DNA from: Pseudomonas fluorescens
GTDB lineage: Bacteria; Pseudomonadota; Gammaproteobacteria; Pseudomonadales; Pseudomonadaceae
NCBI RefSeq assembly: GCF_902498065.1
Contig: NZ_CABVIR010000002.1
Location: 310,001 to 374,000 of the forward strand
DNA length: 64,000 bases
Direction of reading: 5' to 3'
Shown: in pieces, positions 37,198-44,000 of the stretch
Numbering within the stretch: the stretch's first letter is position 1
How the letters are laid out: each line of letters opens with the position of its first letter
The notes under the pieces: model-generated
Told to the model about the DNA's origin: nothing
Database searches by the model: none
Seen by the model: the letters and a program-made list of their open reading frames with translations, nothing else
Translations under genes and position numbers: made by a program

Positions 37198-37701
37198 ATG
37201 AGCCGGATGGCCACCCGATTACGCAGTGCAAGTTTTGCCACGTTACTGGGCCTGTGTGCGAGCAGTGCGTTTGCCCAGTCCCCCGCCGAATTCATCAACG
37301 ATGCTTCGGCCAAAGGCATGGCCGATATCGAAGCCAGCCGCCTGGCGCATCAGAAATCCGAATCCAAAGAGGTCAAGGATTACACCATCGTCGTCATCAA
37401 CGACCGCACCACCGCCAACCAGCACCTGGCGAAAATCGCCAAGCAACTGGATCTGCCGGTCGCCCCCCGTGAAGAAGTGGTCGACAAGGCCAAAGCCTTG
37501 ATGCCGCAGGTGCAGGACGGCGCGTCCTTCGACCAGGCATACGCGGCCAGTCAGGTGAAGACCACGCAGGCAGCTATCGAGCAGCTTCAGCAGACTGCGC
37601 AGACCACCGACGTGCCGGAAATCAAAGCCTTCGCTGAAGAAACCCTGCCGAAGTTGCAGAATCATTTGCAGATGGCCAAAGCGCTGCAGGCCAGTCGCTG
37701 A
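37198..37701 (+). CDS. DUF4142 periplasmic protein
   Basis: 167 residues from the ATG at 37198 (GAGGAGG upstream). The signal peptide ends in SSAFAQSPA. A four-helix DUF4142 domain follows: INDASAKGMADIEASRLAHQ, KDYTIVVINDRTTANQHLAK and KAFAEETLPKLQNHLQMA. Homologues are ferritin-like stress or biofilm-linked proteins with unknown biochemistry. Confidence 0.88.
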   Translation: MSRMATRLRSASFATLLGLCASSAFAQSPAEFINDASAKGMADIEASRLAHQKSESKEVKDYTIVVINDRTTANQHLAKIAKQLDLPVAPREEVVDKAKALMPQVQDGASFDQAYAASQVKTTQAAIEQLQQTAQTTDVPEIKAFAEETLPKLQNHLQMAKALQASR

Positions 37702-37717
37702 CGCACATGTTTGGTAA

Positions 37718-37740
37718 CCGGCTCCTGCTGCAGGAGCCGG
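37718..37740. terminator. Hairpin after the DUF4142 gene
   Basis: CCGGCTCCTG and CAGGAGCCGG form a perfect 10-bp stem with a CTG loop, 17 bp after the stop codon. There is no T run, so it may be an mRNA-end stabiliser rather than an intrinsic terminator. Confidence 0.5.
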
Positions 37741-37804
37741 CTTGCTGCGGGCGGCGTTCCGACGACCCAATAGCCGTGGTGTATCAGACACGCAGTTCCC
37801 GCAC

Positions 37805-38215
37805 TCAGCAGTCGTTCAAATCCTGTTTGTGCTTGCCCTTGGTCGCTAACCCCGCCAGGTCATGCACCTCGTTTTCACCCATGGCACGGTAGTGTTTACG
37901 CAGGGCCTCCAGTTGCTTGAGATCCAGCGCCTCGAGCCCGAGCATCGCGTTTTTCGCCTCTTTGTTCACCCGCAACAACTCATCGATTTTCAAGTGCAAA
38001 ATGTCAGTGTCGCGGTTCTGCGTGTTCTGGATCAGGAACACCATCAGGAATGTGATGATCGTGGTCGAGGTGTTGATGATCAGTTGCCAGGTGTCGTTGT
38101 AATCAAAGATCGGCCCGCTCAACCCCCACAGACCGATGAGAATCAACGCCCCCATGAACGTCTTGGGACTGCCGGCCCACAAGGCGAGTTTCTGCGAGAT
38201 TTTTGCGAATTTCAT
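37805..38215 (-). CDS. Low-affinity iron permease-like membrane protein
   Basis: 136 residues of PF04120. Two transmembrane helices, FMGALILIGLWGLSGPIF and LIINTSTTIITFLMVFLI, are followed by the family motif QNTQNRDTDILHLKIDELL and a charged cytoplasmic helix. The iron-transport label comes from fungal Fet4 and is doubtful for these short bacterial proteins. Confidence 0.85.
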   Translation of the reverse strand: MKFAKISQKLALWAGSPKTFMGALILIGLWGLSGPIFDYNDTWQLIINTSTTIITFLMVFLIQNTQNRDTDILHLKIDELLRVNKEAKNAMLGLEALDLKQLEALRKHYRAMGENEVHDLAGLATKGKHKQDLNDC

Positions 38216-38446
38216 TGCCGTTGTCCTTATAGGGATGCGCCTGAATTTGTGACAGCGCGGGGGCGATGAAAATTCTGCTTACATTCTTTGATTCCCTGAA
38301 AAGCGGTGAAGTCCCGGATCGAAGCCTGGAGGCGGTTGTTCGCTATTCTTGGGCGGAATCTTTCTTTGTGCCGGTTTATGTCTAGTATCAAAGGCAGTCA
38401 ATTTGCCAGCATGCAAACACACGGATCGAACAGGAAGGGGTCACGC

Positions 38447-39532
38447 ATGGAATTTTTCGAAAAGTTAGCAAGTCTAGCCGCCAAAGTTCGTTTGCAGAGC
38501 GCTGCAATTCAAACGGAAGAGGCGACCAAGAACGCTTTTGTCATGCCCTTTATCAGCACGGTGCTCGGCTACGATGTCTTCGATCCGACTGAGGTTACTC
38601 CTGAATTCGTTTGCGATATCGGAACGAAGAAGGGGGAGAAAATTGACTACGCGATCATGAAGGGGGGGGAGGTTCAGATCCTGATCGAGTGCAAAAAAAT
38701 CGGCGAGCCGCTACACATCAATCATGCCTCACAGCTGTTTCGTTATTTCCATGTCACCAGCGCTCGTATCTCCATCCTCACCAATGGCCAGGTTTACAAG
38801 TTTTTCACCGATCTGGACGCGCCCAACAAAATGGATGAGAAGCCTTTTCTTGAACTCGACCTTCTGGACATCGACGAATACTCCGTCCCCGAATTAGTAA
38901 AGCTCACCAAATCGGCGTTCGATGTGGATTCGATTATCAGTGCCGCTGGTGAGTTGAAGTACGTCAGCCAAATCAAAAAAATCATCGCTTCACAAGTCAG
39001 CAAGCCCGACGATGATTTTGTGAAAGTGTTCGCTTCGCGTGTCTACGACGGCGTGATTACTCAGAAAGTCCGTGAGCAGTTTCATGAGCTGACGAGAAAG
39101 GCTGTGGTTCAATTTCTCAATGACCAGATAAATGACCGGCTCAAATCGGCCATGAGTGGTTCTATTCAACCAGCGCTGGCATCTTTACCGGTTTCTTCCA
39201 GTGGTACCGAGCAGCCGGATGTGCGGGATGAGTCAGAAGACAAGGTGCTGACAACTTTGGAAGAGCTAGAGGGTTATCACATCGTTCGTGCAGTGGTTCG
39301 ATCAGTCGTGGATGCCAAACGGATTGTTCAGCGCGATACCCAGAGTTACTTCGGCATTCTGCTGGACGACAACAATCGCAAACCGATCTGCCGTCTGCAC
39401 TTCAATCGTTCACAGAAATACATCGGCATATTTGACGAAGAGAAGAATGAAACCCGGCATGCAATCAACTCGGTCGACGACATCTACGAGTACTCGGATC
39501 ATTTGAAGAAGACGGTAGGGTATTACGATTAA
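38447..39532 (+). CDS. Solitary HsdR-N-like PD-(D/E)XK nuclease
   Basis: 361 residues from the ATG at 38447 (GGAAGGGG upstream). Residues 1-160 look like the type I restriction enzyme HsdR N-terminal nuclease: TEEATKNAFVMPFISTVLGY, VFDPTEVTPEF, then GEKIDYAIMKGGEVQILIEC followed by KK, which gives the D...ExK triad, and LFRYFHVTSARISILTNG. The rest has no helicase. No hsdM or hsdS gene is adjacent. Such free nucleases are common; the role could be defence or repair. It stands alone between the iron-permease-like gene and tam. Confidence 0.78.
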   Translation: MEFFEKLASLAAKVRLQSAAIQTEEATKNAFVMPFISTVLGYDVFDPTEVTPEFVCDIGTKKGEKIDYAIMKGGEVQILIECKKIGEPLHINHASQLFRYFHVTSARISILTNGQVYKFFTDLDAPNKMDEKPFLELDLLDIDEYSVPELVKLTKSAFDVDSIISAAGELKYVSQIKKIIASQVSKPDDDFVKVFASRVYDGVITQKVREQFHELTRKAVVQFLNDQINDRLKSAMSGSIQPALASLPVSSSGTEQPDVRDESEDKVLTTLEELEGYHIVRAVVRSVVDAKRIVQRDTQSYFGILLDDNNRKPICRLHFNRSQKYIGIFDEEKNETRHAINSVDDIYEYSDHLKKTVGYYD

Positions 39533-39701
39533 GTGCTTTATCCCGCGACGAAAAAACTGGCCAGTAAAGCCGGTATTTTTTGCGGAGGCGCTCAGTGATA
39601 TTGCCCACCGAAGGTGGAGTAGAGCGGAGCCTGCCAGGCGCTGTATCGTAGCGAACCGGTTGTCGGCCCAGGTCCGGACAACGATTCGACAGGAGAACGC
39701 A

Positions 39702-40472
39702 ATGAGTTGGTCCGCCCAGCAATACGTCACTTTTGAAGATGAACGCACCCGCCCCGCACGTGATCTGCTCGCGGCGATCCCGCCTGTGGACGCGCGCTCG
39801 GCCATCGACATCGGTTGCGGCCCCGGCAACTCGACCGAATTGCTGGTGGAGCGCTTCACTAACGCCACGGTGCGTGGCGTCGACAGTTCGAGCGACATGA
39901 TCGAAGCCGCCCGCAAGCGCTTGCCGCACGTGCAGTTCGACACCGTGGACATCGGCACCTGGAACGACAGCGGTTCGTTCGACGTGATCTTCGCCAACGC
40001 GGTGCTGCAGTGGTTGCCCGATCACGCGACGTTGCTGCCCTCGCTGGCCGCCCGTCTGACCCAGGGCGGTAGCCTGGCCATTCAGATGCCCGACAACCTC
40101 AACGAACCGTCCCATCGCCTGATGCGCGAAGTGGCAGCCGATGGCCCGTGGACCAGCAAATTGGCGGACGCCGCCGGGCAACGCACGGAAATGGCCAGCG
40201 CCAGCGACTACTACTCGATGCTGCGACCGCACTGCGCGCGCGTCGATGTGTGGCGCACCACTTACCATCATCCGCTGGCGGGCGGCGCGTCGGGCGTGGT
40301 CGAGTGGTTCAAGGGCAGCGGCTTGCGACCGTTTCTCGAACCGCTGGATGACGCGGAAAAGGCGCAGTACCTCAAGCAATATCACGCCGCGATCGAGCAG
40401 GCATATCCGGCGCTGAGTGATGGTTCGGTGCTGCTGCCGTTCCCGCGATTGTTCATCGTCGCGACTCGCTGA
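39702..40472 (+). CDS. tam: Trans-aconitate 2-methyltransferase
   Basis: 256 residues from the ATG at 39702 (AGGAG upstream). It has the SAM motif AIDIGCGPGNSTELL, then VRGVDSSSDMIEAARKRLP and FDVIFANAVLQWLPDH, all close to E. coli Tam, including the N-terminal YVTFEDERTRPARDLLA. It methylates trans-aconitate, an aconitase side-product. Confidence 0.92.
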   Translation: MSWSAQQYVTFEDERTRPARDLLAAIPPVDARSAIDIGCGPGNSTELLVERFTNATVRGVDSSSDMIEAARKRLPHVQFDTVDIGTWNDSGSFDVIFANAVLQWLPDHATLLPSLAARLTQGGSLAIQMPDNLNEPSHRLMREVAADGPWTSKLADAAGQRTEMASASDYYSMLRPHCARVDVWRTTYHHPLAGGASGVVEWFKGSGLRPFLEPLDDAEKAQYLKQYHAAIEQAYPALSDGSVLLPFPRLFIVATR

Positions 40473-40480
40473 TGGCAACA

Positions 40481-40515
40481 AGGGACGGATAACGCTGAAC
40501 GTTATCTGTCCCTTC
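40481..40515. terminator. Hairpin between tam and the small membrane protein
   Basis: AGGGACGGATAACG pairs with CGTTATCTGTCCCT with one mismatch and a short loop. It overlaps the stop codon of the minus-strand 34-residue frame and lies 9 bp after tam, so it can serve both convergent genes. Confidence 0.6.
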
Positions 40516-40606
40516 GCTTGGCGCTCAAGTAATCGAAAAGAAACGACGCAAAGCCGAACAACCCAATCATTGAAATGATCATGATCCCCAACTCTGAATT
40601 TTCCAT
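40502..40606 (-). CDS. 34-residue single-span membrane protein
   Basis: A complete frame from ATG 40606 to TAA. It begins MENSELG, has a 17-residue hydrophobic helix (IMIISMIGLFGFASFLF) and ends in a positively charged tail DYLSAKRRDR, the classical topology of small inner-membrane proteins with the N-terminus outside. The ribosome-binding site is weak. Too short for standard annotation; no homologue is known to me. Confidence 0.5.
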   Translation of the reverse strand: MENSELGIMIISMIGLFGFASFLFDYLSAKRRDR

Positions 40607-40732
40607 GCTGATCTCTGCCTGAAAGGTGAGCCGGCAGGGTAGGGGGTTTTTGGTCGGGGATGATGCTGCGCTACTGCATCTTTACTGGGTGGCGGGGATC
40701 TATACGGAAAATATACGTGGGGCGCCAAAAAA

Positions 40733-40827
40733 CCTGTGGCGAGGGAGCTTGCTCCCGTCGGACTGCGCAGCAGTCCTTTTTTGGGGCTGCTTCGCCACCT
40801 AGCGGGAGCAAGCTCCCTCGCCACAGT
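40733..40827. repeat. Long inverted repeat of a different REP family
   Basis: CCTGTGGCGAGGGAGCTTGC at 40734 is inverted at 40803-40826, with an inner hairpin GGACTGCGCAGCAGTCC followed by a T run. It directly adjoins the 3' end of the truncated hicB gene. Confidence 0.85.
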
Positions 40828-40842
40828 AATTGGTCGTTCGCT

Positions 40843-41136
40843 CTATCTCTTAACGGACCCAGGCATGTCCAGATATTTGGTCATGTCGATGTCTAGCTCT
40901 GCCCAGACAAACGCTGCGTATTTCGGATTAGCCGAATGCCGGTTGAAAACGCTGGCTAGTGGAATCGGGGATCTGAACTCGTGGAGAAGCTCAAAATGGC
41001 CTTCGATGGCTTCGCGAGCCATGGCCACTGCTTCGTCGAGACCTTCCCCGGCGGAAAAACAACCTGGGATATCTGGGACGTCTACGCCCCACGCGTGTTC
41101 GTCATCGCCGATTGAAATAGCTATCGGATAAAGCAT
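40843..41136 (-). CDS. HicB-type antitoxin N-domain, truncated and without HicA
   Basis: 97 residues from the ATG at 41136 (AAAGG upstream). The HicB fold is clear: YPIAISIGDDEHAWGVDVPD, IPGCFSAGEGLDEAVAMARE, then YAAFVWAELDIDMTKYLD. Full HicB proteins continue with a ribbon-helix-helix DNA-binding domain after this point; here the frame stops after MPGSVKR, only 16 bp from a REP-like inverted repeat. No hicA lies on either side. It may be a decayed or solitary antitoxin. Confidence 0.75.
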   Translation of the reverse strand: MLYPIAISIGDDEHAWGVDVPDIPGCFSAGEGLDEAVAMAREAIEGHFELLHEFRSPIPLASVFNRHSANPKYAAFVWAELDIDMTKYLDMPGSVKR

Positions 41137-41183
41137 GTTCACCTTTCCTCTGCTGATCCAGTTACTGACGCTGGAAACGCAAA

Positions 41184-41202
41184 GGGCGCCTCGAAAGGCG
41201 CC
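41184..41202 (-). terminator. Terminator-like hairpin after the 87-residue gene
   Basis: GGGCGCC and GGCGCCC enclose a TCGAAA loop, 18 bp past the stop codon at 41220. It separates that gene from hicB. Confidence 0.65.
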
Positions 41203-41219
41203 CCTAAGTCACGGCACTA

Positions 41220-41483
41220 CTATTCCGCATCCATCCGTCGCGCAATGACATCCAGCACATCGCAGCCATCGCGCAGCGGGATGGCGCAGAGCATTGCGAA
41301 GTCGCTGAGAATCACCGAATCGCTGGAGATTTCGCCGCGCATCGCGAGGTTCTCCAGAACCTGCGTTACCGCGCCGATTCTGTAGCGGGCGGAGCTGAGC
41401 AGTGAATGCAGCGGTTGGGTGGTGTTGACGTAGAAGGTGGGGAGGTCGTCGGCGTTGCTGGTTAAAGCCATGTATTCATTCAT
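41220..41483 (-). CDS. Short Pseudomonas-type protein resembling DUF3077/DUF6124
   Basis: 87 residues. A short strand (LPTFYVNTTQ) is followed by three amphipathic helices (PLHSLLSSARYRIGAVTQ, SDFAMLCAIPLRDGCDVLDV), the style of DUF3077/DUF6124 proteins that occur in many copies in Pseudomonas. AAGGTAATC precedes the ATG. The function is unknown. The 26-bp segment 41388-41413 recurs at 42354-42379, which suggests a second, mostly deleted copy. Confidence 0.65.
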   Translation of the reverse strand: MNEYMALTSNADDLPTFYVNTTQPLHSLLSSARYRIGAVTQVLENLAMRGEISSDSVILSDFAMLCAIPLRDGCDVLDVIARRMDAE

Positions 41484-41949
41484 GAGTGATTACCTTGAAG
41501 TTAGGTGAACTACCACTCATCGTCGCCAAACAAAGGGTGGTAGCTGTACGCGGGTTGGCGAACCGGGCAAGGCACAAACCGGCAGACCTAAAGGTCTCCC
41601 ACGCACAGCCACCAAAAACAGGCAGCCGAGTGCGTTCAGAAACTCTCCGAGCGGACTCGGAGGCTTCTGTACCTTGCTATCGAGTCGCCAAACCCGATAC
41701 GCCATTTGGGCGCGGTTCGGACTATAGGCTTCGTGGCAAAGGCACAGCAATGCGCAAGTGTACGGACAATTCCCAGAGTCGTGTAGGACCCTGCCTTTTC
41801 TGCATACTGCCTCGTTTAAACCCCCGAAGAATGGGCATTGCCCCTTCGGTGTCAGTGTCGGCAATCCTTTAATTGGGCATCGAAAACGCTAACAAAACGC
41901 CGATTTCATAGAAAAATGCTAATTTCCGCGTTGAAACCGAGACGGATGC
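41484..41949 (-). other. 466-bp hairpin-rich intergenic region
   Basis: No convincing gene is visible. The stretch is dense in short perfect hairpins: AGACCT/AGGTCT at 41584, CTCCGAG-CGGA-CTCGGAG at 41645, GAAG..GGGC/GCCC..CTTC at 41826, and the word TCGCCAAAC twice (41523, 41685), once facing TTGGCGA. A minus-strand frame of 115 codons exists but has no family resemblance. It may be a structured leader RNA of the 87-residue gene. Confidence 0.4.
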
Positions 41950-42261
41950 TCACGAGGCCGGTTGCTTCACGCCTCCAGGGTGGCTTTCTCGTTGTTTTTT
42001 CTGGTACTCCTCCGCCTTGTGCGAAGAACCCGAGTCTTTCTCCAGCGTTTTCGAATCGGCTCCGGAATTTGCCCCCGAAGACTCCTCGCCCTTTTTGCTG
42101 GCCTTGTCCTTGTTTGATTCAGCGTCTTGCCCCTGGTTAAGACCGGGAAGGGCGGCAGGAGGAACGGCACTTCCTGTCGTAGTCTTCTCGGTCGCTAGCG
42201 CGTAGAACGAACAAGAAGACAGTAGACCCGCAAGCGTCAGAGCAGTGATTTTGGTGTTCAT
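41950..42261 (-). CDS. Small secreted low-complexity protein
   Basis: 103 residues. A signal peptide (ITALTLAGLLSSCSFYALA) could be cut after ALA or as a lipoprotein at LLSSC. The mature part is hydrophilic and rich in Lys, Glu, Ser and Gly (KDKASKKGEESSGANSG) with no predicted fold. The function is unknown. Confidence 0.55.
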   Translation of the reverse strand: MNTKITALTLAGLLSSCSFYALATEKTTTGSAVPPAALPGLNQGQDAESNKDKASKKGEESSGANSGADSKTLEKDSGSSHKAEEYQKKQRESHPGGVKQPAS

Positions 42262-42353
42262 GCTTAAGCCTTCTGTGCAAGGGAATGTACTTATTGGAAG
42301 GCAGGGTCGAGGGAGTGTGCTGGAGAGCTGACGAGCGGCAGGAATTAAAAGCA

Positions 42354-42379
42354 GGCGGAGCTGAGCAGTGAATGCAGCG
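42354..42379. repeat. 26-bp repeat of the 87-residue gene
   Basis: GGCGGAGCTGAGCAGTGAATGCAGCG occurs here and at 41388-41413 inside the coding gene. The flanks do not match, so this is probably a scrap of a deleted paralogue. Confidence 0.6.
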
Positions 42380-42395
42380 TGTCACTAAATCCGAA

Positions 42396-42435
42396 CCATA
42401 AAAAAAACCGGCCACATGGGCCGGTTTTTTTCTTT
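42396..42435. terminator. Bidirectional terminator next to the island
   Basis: ACCGGCC-ACAT-GGGCCGGT is flanked by A and T runs. It lies about 45 bp outside the left attachment repeat. Confidence 0.85.
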
Positions 42436-42480
42436 CTACATCCCCGTCAAAACCATCTTAACGCGAGACAAAAATTCGAT

Positions 42481-42524
42481 TGGAGCGGGTGAAGGGAATC
42501 GAACCCTCGTTATCAGCTTGGGAA
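42481..42524. other. Left attachment repeat (tRNA-Gly 3' fragment)
   Basis: 44 bp identical, in the same orientation, to the 3' part of the tRNA-Gly gene at 51015-51058. Beyond it, GTAATGCCAT is also preserved after a short divergent stretch. This marks the far end of an element that integrated at the tRNA. Confidence 0.92.
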
Positions 42525-42697
42525 ACTATTATTGGCGTAATGCCATCATCTACCGGGGAATATCATTAACCCCCCTAAGCCCAGTAGGATCGCGCCTTTC
42601 AGCGTGGTGGAGCATTCAGTGTTCGTTCAGCTCGGGCCACAGTAGTTCCGGCGAACTGTCACCACGAACTGTCACCAACTGCCAGGACGAGACACCT

Positions 42698-43897
42698 ATG
42701 CTCACGGATAAGCAGATACGGGCGCTGCAGCCACGGGAAAAGCCATACGTCATATCGGACGGACGTAGTGCGAGGGGAGAGGGCGTACTGCTACTCAAGA
42801 TTCGTCCAAACGGGACAAAGGAGTTCTATTTCCAGCGCTTCGTTGGTGGGAAGAAAAAACTCACGAAGCTAGGCACTTGGCCAGACTTAAGCCTGACCGT
42901 TGCCCGGGACAGTTGCCGTGAAGAAAAGGAACTGGTGATTTCAGCGGGCACGTTCCAGCAGCTCATGGACAACTACATCGCAAAGCTTCGCGCTGAAAAT
43001 GCCGCATCGGTCGAAGACGTCAAAAGCTCGTTTGAGCGCTATGTGACTAGGCCTTTTCCGCAAATGGCCCAGCGCCCGGTAGCGATGATTGGACCGGTCG
43101 AGATCCGCACTGTTATTGCGAGGATGATCGACAACGGCATAACCACCTACTGCAACCGCGTGCGATCGCAACTGCACGCAGCGTTCCAGCTGGGTTTGGA
43201 GCAAGAGCACAACCCGCGCAACTATCTGCAGAACAAGGTTCAGTTCGGGCTGCTGAGTAATCCGGTGGCCAGCATTCCGGTGCAGGCAGACTGGGAGCTG
43301 CCAGGTAATCGGGCGTTGTCAGTTGCTGAACTCAAATCCCTATGGAATCTGCTGCCCGAACAGCTGTCGCTTGTGACGTCCGAACTGATTAAGTTTCTGA
43401 TCGCGTCAGGTGGCCAGCGCCCCCAGCAATTGCTTGGCACCACGCGCAAACAGTACTTCGACGATCACCTGGTCATCCGTAACCTCAAGGGCGTTGACGG
43501 TGAGCGGATCTTGCATGCGGTGCCTTACAATAGACTGATGCGGAAAAGCCTCAAGACGCTGGATGAGATCAGCGAAACGAGCGCCTATCGGTTTATGGGG
43601 AAGATGGAAGACAGGCCCCTACACACTCAGTTGTTGTCCAGGGCGGTGACGAAGCTTTACAGCCGACATACAAAACTGTTCGACGGGCCGTTCACGCTTC
43701 GCGATGTTCGGCGGACCTGTAAAACGCTGATGGGGGTAGCGGGCCTGGAAAAGGAATTGCGCGATCGGATCCAGGGCCACGCATTCAACGATGTGTCGTC
43801 CAAACACTATGACCGATACGACTACTTTAAAGAAAAGCAGCGCGGCCTGCAGCGTTGGTCGTTATGGTTACAGAAAAACATTCTCAGTCACAAGTAA
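42698..43897 (+). CDS. P4-type tyrosine recombinase (integrase)
   Basis: 399 residues from the ATG at 42698 (AGGACGAG upstream); the longer frame reads through the attachment site. The N-terminal DUF4102-like domain shows LKIRPNGTKEFYFQRFVGGK and LTKLGTWPDLSLTVARD. In the catalytic domain ASGGQRPQQLL holds the first Arg, LRDVRRTCKTLMG the second, IQGHAFNDVSSKHYDRYDY the His and Tyr. The usual HxLR is FTLRDVRR here, so the His before the second Arg is not conserved. It lies just inside the left repeat and should drive integration at tRNA-Gly. Confidence 0.88.
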   Translation: MLTDKQIRALQPREKPYVISDGRSARGEGVLLLKIRPNGTKEFYFQRFVGGKKKLTKLGTWPDLSLTVARDSCREEKELVISAGTFQQLMDNYIAKLRAENAASVEDVKSSFERYVTRPFPQMAQRPVAMIGPVEIRTVIARMIDNGITTYCNRVRSQLHAAFQLGLEQEHNPRNYLQNKVQFGLLSNPVASIPVQADWELPGNRALSVAELKSLWNLLPEQLSLVTSELIKFLIASGGQRPQQLLGTTRKQYFDDHLVIRNLKGVDGERILHAVPYNRLMRKSLKTLDEISETSAYRFMGKMEDRPLHTQLLSRAVTKLYSRHTKLFDGPFTLRDVRRTCKTLMGVAGLEKELRDRIQGHAFNDVSSKHYDRYDYFKEKQRGLQRWSLWLQKNILSHK

Positions 43898-44000
43898 AGT
43901 TGTTGGTGTGCGACGGGGTCGCCTGATGTATTAGGTTTGCCAAGCTAGATATTCTGGCTTGGCGTTACCTGAGGTGATGGCTTGCAAGGAAGAGGTGGTT

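Noticed and set aside
41517..41864. A 115-codon minus-strand frame in the hairpin-rich region
   Set aside because: Composition looks like translated structured RNA (many Pro, Arg, Cys); no start signal. Treated as a possible RNA leader.
42416..42697. Extended N-terminus of the integrase
   Set aside because: It translates the attachment site and terminator region; the ATG at 42698 has a ribosome-binding site and starts the conserved domain.
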